A DNA stretch of 64,000 nt from an uncultured Aquimarina sp. GTDB lineage: Bacteria > Bacteroidota > Bacteroidia > Flavobacteriales > Flavobacteriaceae. Both the position numbers and the translations under genes were made by a program. The DNA is taken from the NCBI GenBank assembly GCA_947502885.1, contig CANNBP010000001.1, forward strand, positions 620,001-684,000, in the 5' to 3' direction. Under the pieces are notes generated by a model. It saw only the letters and a program-made list of their open reading frames with translations, did no database searches and was not told the DNA's origin. The first letter of the stretch is position 1; every line of letters starts with the position of its first letter. This document shows positions 44,388 to 55,303 of this stretch, in pieces.

Positions 44388-46730
44388 TCAAAATTTGTAC
44401 GTATAATTAATTGAAGGAATAAACTGTAGAATAGAAACCTTTTTTAATTCTGTTTTTTTAAAGTAATAGTAGAAAGGATTCTTTCTACCATAAATATTAT
44501 ACATAGAGAACCCCCAAGTTCGCTCTCTTTTCTTTGCCAGTTGTTTATGAAACTGAACTCCCAAGTCTAATCTATGATAATTCTCTCCTCTAAAATTATT
44601 TCGCTCTGTTGTAAAGGGTGTTCCTCCGGTTAAATTGGGAAATGTAATAGGAAAATTGTTAGTATTTGAAATAGCCTCTTTATCCGGAAGATTAAAATTA
44701 TTACCTGTAGAGTAAATCCAAGTTCCTGAAAACGTAACACGATCATGGGGCTTGTAAATCCCTACCAGAGAAAGATCATGTCTACGATCGTACTTTGAGA
44801 AAAATTTTCTTCCTTGATTTAATTCATCAAATTGTCTTTCAGACCAAGATAATGTATACCCTAACCAACCTGTTAATTTACCCGTTTTTTTACGCAGTAA
44901 CAATTCTGCTCCATATGCCCAACCTTGTCCTGTGGTAATATTCTCTTCCCAGTTAATTTCTTTTCCTGTTCCCAAATCTTCAAGCAACAAGAATGAGGCT
45001 CCTTCTTTATATGAAATTACATCGTCCATCTTTTTGTAATAGCCTTCTAGAGTAATGGAATACCCTTTATTCAAAAAATCTTTTGCAACTCCTAAAGCAT
45101 ACTGTTCAGAAACCTGAGGTTTTAATTTATCTGTCGAGGATACCCACAAGTCTGTTGGTAAACCAATTCCAGAATTAGAGAGTAAGTGAATATATTGATT
45201 CATCTTGGCATAAGAAGCTTTTACCGCTAAATCTGGTTTTACATTCCAAGCAATCGTTGCTCTTGGCTCCAAATTAAGATAGCCTGTTGACTTAAAATTG
45301 AAGTGGGTGACTCGTAATCCAGGAGAAAAGCTTAACTTATCTGTAATTCTCCAATTATCCTCTGCATAAACTGCACTTTCAAGTGATTTAATTCGTTGTG
45401 TTATACTAGAATTAGCTACACCAGTTTCACTAACCTTAGATTGTTTAGGAACAAAATTATGAAATGTAGATACTATCCCTAAACGTATAGAGTGATTAGG
45501 ACTTGGATAATAATCAAAATCTGCCTTAATACCATAATCATTAATTCTCGAATTTGTTTTTAACTTAAATATTTCATTATTAAACTTTTCATCTAACTTA
45601 ATTCCGAAACTATAATTACTAAAAATCAAAGATGTATTAGAAAAAAACTTATCACTAAACTGATGATTCCATCTTAAGGTTGAAGTTACATTTCCCCAAA
45701 AAAGATTTGTATTAAAATTATCATTAGCTTCTTTTTCATCAAGTCTAAACTTATCTTGACCAAAGTAATTACTCCAATACAATTTATTTTTTTCATTAAA
45801 CACATGATGTATTTTAAAATTCAAATCCATAAAGTGATAGCCCGCCTTAATATCAGAAGGTTGAAAAGGTTTTGATAGTAAATCAGCATAGGTTCTTCTA
45901 CCACTAAAAATAAATGAAGTCTTTTCTTTTTTAATAGGACCTTCTAATAATAGTGAAGATGATATAAGTCCTACATTTACTTTTCCTGTTAACCTTTCTT
46001 TATTACCATTTTTTGTATCTATTTTCAATACTGAGGACAGCCTCCCTCCAAATCTTGCTGGAAATCCTCCTTTAAAAGTTTCTATTGATTTTATAGCATC
46101 TCCGTTAAACACAGAGAAGATTCCGAATAGATGGTTTGAATTATAAACTGGTGCATCATCAAGAATGATTAAGTTTTGATCAGGTGTTCCACCTCGTACA
46201 AAGAAACCTGCACTACCTTCATTACCACGTTGAATCCCTGGCATTAATTGCAATGCTTTTATTACGTCTTTTTCTCCGAGAATGGCTGGAATATCCTGTA
46301 TTTCGGAAGGTTTAATAGAAACAACACTCATTTGAGTTACCTGGCTCTCGTTTACTCCTTTATCGGTTTTAATAATAACTTCATCAAGGCTCTCGGTATC
46401 TTGTATCATGTCAATATTAAGGGTTAAATCATCGCTAAGGTTAATCGTTTGCTTTATTGTTTTATATCCTATATATGATATAAGTAGTTCATATGTTCCC
46501 TCAGGAATGGTCAATGAAAAGAACCCGTAATCATTTGTGGTGGCCCCAACACCACTTTTTGGAATATAAATTGACACGGAAGGTAAATACTCCTGACTTC
46601 CGGATTCTTTTACATATCCATTAATTGTATATTTCTCTGATGCTTTATTTGATACATTCTTTTGGCAAAATACTTCGTTGCACCCCAGAAGTAATAGCCA
46701 AAAAGCAAGAATAACTTGTTTTGTTTCCAA
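44388..46730 (-). CDS. TonB-dependent receptor without STN domain
   Basis: Outer-membrane receptor of 780 residues. A signal peptide (about 1-22, ends VFCQ) is followed by a carboxypeptidase-regulatory-like beta domain (about 33-115, YTINGYVKESGSQEYLPSV). The plug comes next (GVNESQVTQMSVVSIKP, GSAGFFVRGGTPDQNLIILDD), then a 22-stranded barrel ending with aromatic residues (PSINYTYKF). Receptors that signal through FecR usually carry an N-terminal STN domain; none is visible here. Together with the broken sigma and FecR genes upstream this suggests uptake without signalling. It imports an unknown ligand with TonB-ExbBD energy. The DUF4249 gene follows by 46 bp. Confidence 0.88.
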   Translation of the reverse strand: METKQVILAFWLLLLGCNEVFCQKNVSNKASEKYTINGYVKESGSQEYLPSVSIYIPKSGVGATTNDYGFFSLTIPEGTYELLISYIGYKTIKQTINLSDDLTLNIDMIQDTESLDEVIIKTDKGVNESQVTQMSVVSIKPSEIQDIPAILGEKDVIKALQLMPGIQRGNEGSAGFFVRGGTPDQNLIILDDAPVYNSNHLFGIFSVFNGDAIKSIETFKGGFPARFGGRLSSVLKIDTKNGNKERLTGKVNVGLISSSLLLEGPIKKEKTSFIFSGRRTYADLLSKPFQPSDIKAGYHFMDLNFKIHHVFNEKNKLYWSNYFGQDKFRLDEKEANDNFNTNLFWGNVTSTLRWNHQFSDKFFSNTSLIFSNYSFGIKLDEKFNNEIFKLKTNSRINDYGIKADFDYYPSPNHSIRLGIVSTFHNFVPKQSKVSETGVANSSITQRIKSLESAVYAEDNWRITDKLSFSPGLRVTHFNFKSTGYLNLEPRATIAWNVKPDLAVKASYAKMNQYIHLLSNSGIGLPTDLWVSSTDKLKPQVSEQYALGVAKDFLNKGYSITLEGYYKKMDDVISYKEGASFLLLEDLGTGKEINWEENITTGQGWAYGAELLLRKKTGKLTGWLGYTLSWSERQFDELNQGRKFFSKYDRRHDLSLVGIYKPHDRVTFSGTWIYSTGNNFNLPDKEAISNTNNFPITFPNLTGGTPFTTERNNFRGENYHRLDLGVQFHKQLAKKRERTWGFSMYNIYGRKNPFYYYFKKTELKKVSILQFIPSINYTYKF

Positions 46731-46793
46731 TTTTATAAGAAGTTTAGTGATTATAATTTTATGACCTACTGATAAGCATTACCTACTGCATTA

Positions 46794-46964
46794 CTACAAT
46801 ACTATTCTTTGAACCCATAAACGTTTTATCTTTTGGTAATAAGAAGCATTATCAGAATTTTGCGACACCCAATCCCTAACAAATAATTCTTCTTCTAGTG
46901 AAGCTCTATTAGAGAAATACTTAATCAAAGCATATTCTAAATTAATGTGGTTTTGTACATTCAT
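46794..46964 (-). pseudogene. Truncated FecR anti-sigma factor, 56 codons
   Basis: The frame from ATG 46964 to TAG 46794 encodes the first 56 residues of a FecR-type protein: ALIKYFSNRASLEEELFVRD, WVSQNSDNASYYQKIKRLW, with the spacing of the cytoplasmic anti-sigma helices (DUF4880). It aligns with the FecR' part of the relic at 43390. The transmembrane helix and the whole periplasmic FecR domain (usually about 250 more residues) are missing. The receptor gene begins 63 bp downstream. It may still bind a sigma factor but cannot receive a signal from the receptor. Confidence 0.75.
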
Positions 46965-47065
46965 AAAAGATTATATTTAAAAATTATCAATTATACAGAT
47001 AGTACATCATAAGAATCAATTCTATCATTTCTGTATACTTATCTATATGACGTATTGGAAAGTGA

Positions 47066-47640
47066 TTACACGTAAATAAAAATCAAAAAAAACCATAAAA
47101 CACTAAAAAACAACACTATAAAAATCAAAAAAAATGATAGATTTGATTTTTTTATAGCAGAACTAATGTGAGTTTCAACGGTTCTTTTACTTATGTTACA
47201 TTGATCAGCGATTTCTTGATTTGTTTTCCCTCGAAACGACTAAGCTTAAATTTTTTTTCATTTTGATCAGGAAGAGTTTCTATTGCTTTATATATTCTTT
47301 CTTGTAATTCAGCATGTATTATTTCAGCATTAGTATCTTCTGTAAAAATTGAAGATTCTTTTAAAATAGTGTCTTTATGCCTTTGCCTAACCTTACTACT
47401 TCTTATATAATCGATACACTTGTTTCTTACAGCAGAAAATAAAAAAGCTTTTAATGAGGTATGAATAATCAATTCATCCTTTTTCTCATAAAGTTTCATA
47501 AACACTTCTTGCACGATATCTTGAGCAACATCTATATCGAATACATATTTATTTGCAAATATTACCAAAGGCTAAAGTGCTGCCTAAATACAGATTCAAA
47601 AATTTTAGTATTATTTCTTATTTACGCTATGGTATATTGG
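47066..47640 (-). pseudogene. ECF sigma-70 factor with frameshifts
   Basis: The reconstructed protein reads KIFESVFRQHFS / PLVIFANKYVFDIDVAQDIV ... LFSAVRNKCIDYIRSSKV ... LPDQNEKKFKLSRFEGK / TNQEIADQCNISKRTVETHI, which is a complete Bacteroidota ECF sigma (region 2 and region 4 with helix-turn-helix). Two single-base losses break it: one near 47570-47573 (AGCC for AGCCC) and one near 47224-47227 (AAAA for AAAAA). The N-terminus before about 47625 also has stops. After region 4 the restored frame continues into a hydrophobic tail to TAA at 47066, a feature seen in related sigma factors. The longest intact piece is 125 codons (47191-47568). Not functional unless the indels are errors. Confidence 0.8.
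47116..47157 (-). terminator. A+T-rich hairpin within the sigma 3' region
   Basis: CTATAAAAATCAAA (47116-47129) pairs with TTTGATTTTTTTATAG (47142-47157) if two bases bulge. It lies just after the helix-turn-helix codons of the broken sigma gene and could end that transcript before FecR. Being almost all A+T, it is a weak candidate. Confidence 0.35.
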
Positions 47641-48274
47641 TCGCTCAGATCGATTTAAGATTAAGTTAGATACATCTCCTTACAAAACTAAATTACTACT
47701 AAAAAAACGAAAATATAATCAAGTTGTTACAAAATAATTATGACCGTACTTAGGTACCAAATCCAAACTATTCTATATATATCCTAATCATTTCCAAAAA
47801 AGATTTAATGTATTCTATATATAAACGCATAGGCTTAATTCAAATATACAATTGCATAATTTTGAGAGTAATAATCTCTTTATAATTCTAAAAAAACAAT
47901 TGATTTAATCAAATTTCTTGTATATTTATAATACCCAAATCTTATTACCATTCTATAAGGTTTAATTAGGTACTACCTAATTCTCAATTTTTTCACAATT
48001 TCGATACTATTCACATCTGTCAAATAGGTTTATTAAATTAAAGTATTTGTAATGATTTCTTGTGTTTTTTCACTTGATAATCAGCATAGATTTTAATGAT
48101 ACACCAAATGATTTTTAAAAATTGTTATCGGTTTTCGTTTGATACAACTATGATAACTATGTCTTTTAATTACATTATTAGTAATCTCTAAAAATAACCA
48201 AATGTTAGGCTAGAACATTAATAAGAATGTAATCAAAACAAAGACATCCTGTTTAATTAAAAAAAGGATCATAA
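47641..48274. other. Intergenic region, about 630 bp, divergent
   Basis: A+T-rich spacer between the broken sigma gene (minus) and the outer-membrane protein at 48275 (plus). The left 60 bp may include remains of the sigma N-terminus. The one distinct element is the perfect palindrome at 47964-47982, whose half TTAGGTAC recurs at about 47750-47757. No coding frame is convincing. Confidence 0.5.
47964..47982. repeat. Perfect 9+1+9 palindrome
   Basis: AATTAGGTACTACCTAATT, two 9-bp arms around a central C. A second copy of the half-site TTAGGTAC occurs about 210 bp to the left. The size and symmetry are those of a dimeric repressor site. The nearest genes are the plus-strand gene at 48275 and the sigma pseudogene. 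Confidence 0.4.
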
Positions 48275-48868
48275 TTGAAGAAACTATATCTTTTATTATT
48301 GTTATTTGTGGCAAAAGTATTATGTGGGTACGCTCAAGAAAATGACCCGTGGGTTCTTGGTATAGGAATGAATGTGGTTGATAATTCTGGAAGTCGTTTT
48401 GAAGAGTTAATGGATATTGAAAATAATTGGAATCTTTCACAATTTATAAAAGCCACAGTAGAAAAAAGGTTTGAATATGATTATGGAATAGAACTTACAG
48501 GGTCTCTTAATCGTTTTGAAAAAAGTAAAAAGATAAACAGTCAAACAAATGATAATAATGTAAATTATTTTGCTGTTGATATCATGCTCAAAGATTATTT
48601 CACAAACTATTGGTCAGATCCAAGAAAGGCTAAATATACAGGATATATCATTGGTGGTTGGGGAGGAAATTTTTTTGATGGAATAATTAACAACTCTCTT
48701 AATATTGGGTTTGGCTTAAATCGTAGAATTAATTTTCATACTTGGTTGAGTTTTCAAACACTAGGAAAATTTTCTATTGATGACAATACCCCTGGCAATG
48801 CAAACCACTTACAGCATTCTGTAACTGTTATATTCTGGTTACACTCTAAAAAGAAAAAGAAAAGATAA
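48275..48868 (+). CDS. Putative outer-membrane beta-barrel protein
   Basis: Protein of 197 residues starting at TTG 48275; the codon in front is a stop and no ATG is available before the signal peptide, so TTG must be the start. The signal peptide is MKKLYLLLLLFVAKVLCGYAQ. The mature part alternates aromatic and polar residues (YTGYIIGGWGGNFFDG, NIGFGLNRRINFHTWLSFQT), as expected for a small barrel. It ends in a basic Lys-rich tail, unlike the usual terminal aromatic. No family recognised. It faces the convergent 48968 gene across a strong terminator. Confidence 0.7.
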   Translation: MKKLYLLLLLFVAKVLCGYAQENDPWVLGIGMNVVDNSGSRFEELMDIENNWNLSQFIKATVEKRFEYDYGIELTGSLNRFEKSKKINSQTNDNNVNYFAVDIMLKDYFTNYWSDPRKAKYTGYIIGGWGGNFFDGIINNSLNIGFGLNRRINFHTWLSFQTLGKFSIDDNTPGNANHLQHSVTVIFWLHSKKKKKR

Positions 48869-48904
48869 TTCATTACTATAAAGAAGCTTCAAACTCAACT
48901 AAAA

Positions 48905-48949
48905 AAATGGCCCTAAAATTTAAAAACATTTTAAACCTCAGGGCCATTT
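48905..48949. terminator. Bidirectional terminator
   Basis: AAATGGCCCT (48905-48914) pairs perfectly with AGGGCCATTT (48940-48949); the 25-base loop can pair further. It is placed between the convergent stops at 48868 and 48968, with A/T runs on both sides. Confidence 0.8.
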
Positions 48950-48967
48950 ACAATCAATTATGCTTTA

Positions 48968-51900
48968 TTATTTAATAATTATTCTTGATGTTTTATCAGT
49001 ACCATTGTCTCCAGTAATTTTAGTTAGGTACATTCCCGATCCAAGATCACTTAAAACAACATCTTGTTGAGACTTATAAAGTGTCCCCAAGTACTGTGTG
49101 TGTACTAATTTACCACTCATAGAAAATACTTCGATTTTACCATTTGTTATTGGTCTATCAGAAGAAACCTTTACATTTCCATTTGAAAATGTTGGATACA
49201 CTACAGCCCCATGATTGGTAGAGGTAACCTCTGGTTTTTCTGTTTCGGCATCTGCAACTTCCTCTTCTTCTTCTTCTTCTTCTTCAGGTACTTCTAGAGA
49301 TGGGTTGACTGAACGTATGGCCCATCCAAATGCATCAACAAAGCCATCGGTAATTAATCTAAAACGAATCACTACTACATCACCTTCTTCAAAAGTATTT
49401 AATAGATCTATTGATTGTTCTTTAAAAGCATCATCATTTATAGATGTTGCACCTAGATCAAATGCTTCTTTCCATTCTGGAAATCTCTCTGCATCATAAA
49501 TATCGAGTTGCTTCCATTCTTTTAAATCTGTTGAAGCTTCTATAAGAACATAATCATAATATTGATTTGGAGTAGGGTTGTACTCAACCAAAGCTACATC
49601 CTCATAAACAAAATCTTTATACTGAGCACTTACAGTAATTGGATGTTTTAAAATTGTCCTATATTCTTTCCCGTTTAAATATGGATGATCAACATTATTT
49701 AGAACAGGTTGACTTACCGTTTCATCAAGGGTATTCAAAACAAATTGCCCTCCAAAAGTATATACGTCTGCTTCTTCAAAAGTAGGAATCGTAACCACTT
49801 CTTCGGCATCATTGTAATCGATAATATCAAACTTTAAATTAGATGCAATAGATGTTGCTTGACTACTAATCGCTTGGAATCCTACTGTATGTTGTCCTTC
49901 GTCTAGGTTTTCTAAAACATAGATAAACTCTTCTCCCTGAGCAATATTATCAGCTATTTCTCCTACTTCTTCTCCATCAACAAAAACCTTGATAAGATCG
50001 ATATTTTCATTTTTTTGAACATAGGTTACTTCTGCATTTGTATTATCTATTGCTTGTTGGTCAACACTAACAATTGTAGGTGGTGCATAATATGCAGGAG
50101 GCTCATATCCTTCTAATTCTTCAAGAGTGGCGGTCCAAATTCCTCTACCATGTGTTGCCATTACAACTTGATTATTTACAATTTTCATTTGATACACTGC
50201 AAATGCTGGTAATCCTGCTAAAAGTGACCAATTTTTACCACCATCGAGGGTTTCAAATACTCCAATATCTGTTCCTACCCAAAGTCTATCTTTATCAAAT
50301 GGCATTTCGATTAAACTATAAATCGCCACATCAGGAAAACCTCTATCTTCTTCAGTAGAAAAACCTGAAATATCTTCCCAAGTCTGTCCTAAATCCTCTG
50401 TTTTTAAGACTTTTGCTGCATCATTAGAAGAAAAAAGGACATAAGCTCTATCTTTACTATTAGGTGAAGCTTCTAATCCGGAAATTAAATAGTTATGAGC
50501 ATAATTTCCTCCTCTTGGATCTGTAAATATAGAAGTAGGTTGAAAAGTTAATCCATTATCTTGAGAAACATGTAATACATGAGTACCAGATTCTCTCATT
50601 GAGCTACCCCCCCATACTACATCTGGATTAGCAACAGAAACCTCTACATCTATAGCACTAGATACACCTCCGCTAGATCTTATAAAAGCAAATTTTTCTG
50701 GTATAGCACTCAACTCCCATGATTCTCCAAAGTTTGTCGATCGCCATACTCCATTTCTTCCTGGGCTAAAAATAACATCTGGATTATTATTCGCATTTGT
50801 AACTTTAGTATAAAAAGGTGAATTAGCATTTCCTGAATCACCATGAGTTGCTAAAAAGCCTTGACCATTTACATAACGAACCAAGTTACCAAACTGAGAT
50901 CCTCCTATAATTTTATTTGGATCATCATAATTCCAAACTACTTCAAAACCATCTCCACCAATAACCTTGGTATACTGAGTTTCATCATTGGCTTCGTCAT
51001 TTGTTAATGATATCCATGTACCATTATCCTGTGCACCGGCCATATAGTCTTGAATTCCATTACGTTTATCTGCTCCATAAAACTGAGTACAATTAAGGCC
51101 TGTCGCTGCAGTTGACCAGTCGTTTTCTGTGGTTCCTGGATCTATTAAATAATCTGTAGAATACATTCCACCGTCATTAGCTAATAGCAACTTAAACTTC
51201 TTTTCTGGAAACTTTGTGATATAAGATATTCCATGCTGATCTACATGCACATAGTCGTTAAGTTCGTTATTGTATCCAGCAGCAATTGGTGTTGCTGTAT
51301 AAACCAATCTTTTATCCTTTACATCTTTACTTTTCTTTTTTACTTCTACCTTATTTACAATAACTCCCCCTGTGTAAAAAATATCATCATTAAAAGGATG
51401 TGCCATAATTACATTATCATACCAACCCTGTCCGGTTAACAAATTACCTGTTGCAGGATCACCTTCATAACCTATTAAAGTCCAAGAATTCCCTGAATCA
51501 CTAGACACATAAAAATCTGTGTTTACTGCTGTCGTAGCTAGGCCACCAAAAGTATGTACTGATACAAAAATTTTATTTGCACAAGCTGGAGATACATCTA
51601 ATTCAAAACGACTATGATTTGGGTTATAATCATCTTTATCCAAAACTAAATCCCAAGTCATCCCGCCATCAGAACTTTTAACAATTCCAATACTATTAAC
51701 ACCTGCATACAATACATCAAAGTTCTTTGGGTCTGCATTAATATCTTGTACATTACCTTTATCATAGGTCTGCTGCCAAGTTTTCCCTCCATCGGTAGTA
51801 ACATATATACCCGTATTACTTGCAACAACTAGGTTATTATCATCCTCTGGATTTAATGCCAATCGCCCGATACTTCCAAAATCTTTAGTTTGGTTTAAAT

Positions 51901-52513
51901 AATCCCAACTACGACCTGCATTAGTAGTTTTTAAAAGACCAATCCCTCCTATTGCATCCAAATTACGAAAAGGCTCCCCGGTACCTATATACAATGTCTT
52001 TGGATTGGTTTGACTTATCACCACAGTAGAAGTTGCGAGGTTAGGTATTTTATAATCAGTAAGATTTTCCCAGGTTTGTCCGGCATCATCAGTAGTCCAA
52101 AGTCCCCCACCTACTGTACCTGCGTACCATTTGTTCTCATCATCCGGTGCAACGGCAATTCCTCTAATTCTACCTGGCACATTTACAGGACCACGTTCTT
52201 TAAACTTGATAATACTAGAATTTCTTGCACCAAAAGCACCTTTTCGGGCTTTTTGATGTTCTTTCATTAAATACCCTTTTTCATAGCTAGACTCTTTTGC
52301 ATCTATTGGCTTTCTTATATTGGCCATATACTCGGCCATATGTTCAATACCCTTTTTCTTTTTATTGGGGTCTTTTCTATATTTTATTGATTGACTAGTG
52401 CTTATATCTTCGACCTGAGTGATCTCTTGGTCAGGTTCATCATGGCATGCCGAAAAAAATATCAGCAGCAATAATAAGCCCAAAAACTTTCTAAAATAAA
52501 ATTTGTGTGTCAT
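48968..52513 (-). CDS. BNR/Asp-box lipoprotein with T9SS C-terminal domain
   Basis: Large surface protein of 1181 residues. The signal peptide ends LLLLIFFSACHDEP, a lipobox with Cys23 as acylation site. Residues about 105-800 form beta-propeller repeats of the sortilin/VPS10 and xyloglucanase type with at least eight Asp boxes (for example TTDDAGQTW, TTDGGKTW, SSDGGMTW, SSDSGNSW, STNFGESW, TEDLGQTW, TLDGGKNW). Beta domains of unknown type follow, then a run of nine Glu, and a T9SS type A domain (VYPTFSNGNVKV ... LGSGMYLTKI). It should be exported over the outer membrane. Catalytic residues of a glycoside hydrolase are not evident, so a binding or structural role is as likely. Confidence 0.85.
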   Translation of the reverse strand: MTHKFYFRKFLGLLLLLIFFSACHDEPDQEITQVEDISTSQSIKYRKDPNKKKKGIEHMAEYMANIRKPIDAKESSYEKGYLMKEHQKARKGAFGARNSSIIKFKERGPVNVPGRIRGIAVAPDDENKWYAGTVGGGLWTTDDAGQTWENLTDYKIPNLATSTVVISQTNPKTLYIGTGEPFRNLDAIGGIGLLKTTNAGRSWDYLNQTKDFGSIGRLALNPEDDNNLVVASNTGIYVTTDGGKTWQQTYDKGNVQDINADPKNFDVLYAGVNSIGIVKSSDGGMTWDLVLDKDDYNPNHSRFELDVSPACANKIFVSVHTFGGLATTAVNTDFYVSSDSGNSWTLIGYEGDPATGNLLTGQGWYDNVIMAHPFNDDIFYTGGVIVNKVEVKKKSKDVKDKRLVYTATPIAAGYNNELNDYVHVDQHGISYITKFPEKKFKLLLANDGGMYSTDYLIDPGTTENDWSTAATGLNCTQFYGADKRNGIQDYMAGAQDNGTWISLTNDEANDETQYTKVIGGDGFEVVWNYDDPNKIIGGSQFGNLVRYVNGQGFLATHGDSGNANSPFYTKVTNANNNPDVIFSPGRNGVWRSTNFGESWELSAIPEKFAFIRSSGGVSSAIDVEVSVANPDVVWGGSSMRESGTHVLHVSQDNGLTFQPTSIFTDPRGGNYAHNYLISGLEASPNSKDRAYVLFSSNDAAKVLKTEDLGQTWEDISGFSTEEDRGFPDVAIYSLIEMPFDKDRLWVGTDIGVFETLDGGKNWSLLAGLPAFAVYQMKIVNNQVVMATHGRGIWTATLEELEGYEPPAYYAPPTIVSVDQQAIDNTNAEVTYVQKNENIDLIKVFVDGEEVGEIADNIAQGEEFIYVLENLDEGQHTVGFQAISSQATSIASNLKFDIIDYNDAEEVVTIPTFEEADVYTFGGQFVLNTLDETVSQPVLNNVDHPYLNGKEYRTILKHPITVSAQYKDFVYEDVALVEYNPTPNQYYDYVLIEASTDLKEWKQLDIYDAERFPEWKEAFDLGATSINDDAFKEQSIDLLNTFEEGDVVVIRFRLITDGFVDAFGWAIRSVNPSLEVPEEEEEEEEEVADAETEKPEVTSTNHGAVVYPTFSNGNVKVSSDRPITNGKIEVFSMSGKLVHTQYLGTLYKSQQDVVLSDLGSGMYLTKITGDNGTDKTSRIIIK
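49264..49284. repeat. (CTT)7 trinucleotide tract in coding sequence
   Basis: Seven CTT units read as GAA codons on the minus strand and give most of a nine-residue Glu run in the linker before the T9SS domain of the 48968-52513 protein. Slippage here would change the linker length by single residues without a frameshift. Confidence 0.85.
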
Positions 52514-52539
52514 AATGCGTCAGTTATTTAGATTAATAA

Positions 52540-52947
52540 TTATTTGTGTATATATATTATCTTTGCCTCTGGGGTAGTTGTATTCTCATTTTTAGTATCT
52601 TCCTTTTGGATCATCCCTATATAAGGAATTAATTTTAATGAAGTGGCATCATTCCATTCTATATCTTCTCCTCTAAAATTTCCTTCTTTAATTATTCTTT
52701 TTGTCTCAGTAATATAAACTTTATATGAAAAATGGGTAGCAGGATCACTTCGCTTAACAAGCTTGGTAATTACCAATTCCATTGTACCATCACTATTTAT
52801 TTTGGAAATCGTCTGAGTCTTATTTGTAGTTATAGGAATTATAGGTTTCATAACATCTTGTGTATCATTTTTGGTTGTTCTACACTGACTAAAAGAGAAC
52901 AGTGTGAAGCATAAGAAAAAACCTGCAATAATTTTATTATAAAGCAT
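52540..52947 (-). CDS. Hypothetical lipoprotein
   Basis: Protein of 135 residues from the Met at 52947, which starts a normal lipoprotein signal (MLYNKIIAGFFLCFTLFSFS, lipobox FSQC); an upstream ATG at 52986 would put thirteen extra residues before it and is less likely. The mature part is small, polar and beta-rich (MELVITKLVKRSDPATHFSY, IIKEGNFRGEDIEW), with no known domain. It lies 26 bp before the BNR lipoprotein gene on the same strand, so they may be expressed together. Confidence 0.65.
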   Translation of the reverse strand: MLYNKIIAGFFLCFTLFSFSQCRTTKNDTQDVMKPIIPITTNKTQTISKINSDGTMELVITKLVKRSDPATHFSYKVYITETKRIIKEGNFRGEDIEWNDATSLKLIPYIGMIQKEDTKNENTTTPEAKIIYIHK

Positions 52948-53268
52948 TATCTTTAGTTTCAGAATTAAATTGGGAGGGGGGATCAATAATTATATATTGC
53001 TATCACTTTACTTTGCAATCATATTTACACAAAACTATACATCTTGTACAAACTACATTTTAGATAGTACTTATCTAAAAAACATCATACTAACTATATA
53101 TTTATATATAACAATTAATACACGTAACTATCAATATTCATTGCCAAATTAACTTTTTTTTTTGAAAAAATGTAGGTCTAAGTGTTAATTAAAACTTAAT
53201 AAAACTATAAAAAACTATGTTACATAATACTATCATAATATTTTTTTACAGCAACTTTTATAAAAATG

Positions 53269-53306
53269 AAAAGACCGCATTCGAATAAATCAAATACGGC
53301 CTTTTT
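53269..53306. terminator. Terminator after the ABC-F gene
   Basis: AAAAGACCGCATT (53269-53281) pairs with AATACGGCCTTTT (53293-53305) with two wobble-type mismatches. It begins 34 bp after the minus-strand stop at 53340 and has T-runs on both strands. Confidence 0.7.
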
Positions 53307-53339
53307 AGACTATAGTTAAAAATAATATCAATAAAACTA

Positions 53340-55303
<1,964 letters not shown>

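Noticed and set aside
47191..47568. A complete small sigma factor of 125 residues
   Set aside because: Region 2 starts without its first helices and the DNA-binding helix-turn-helix of region 4 is in another frame. Restoring one base at each end rebuilds a normal sigma, so it is a frameshifted gene.
48210..48440. A 76-codon minus-strand frame
   Set aside because: It overlaps the signal peptide of the plus-strand gene at 48275 and shows no protein-like features of its own.
48968..52513. Sialidase
   Set aside because: Asp boxes occur in sialidases, but the arginine triad and the sialidase catalytic Asp, Glu and Tyr pattern were not seen; the propeller is of the VPS10/xyloglucanase-like kind.
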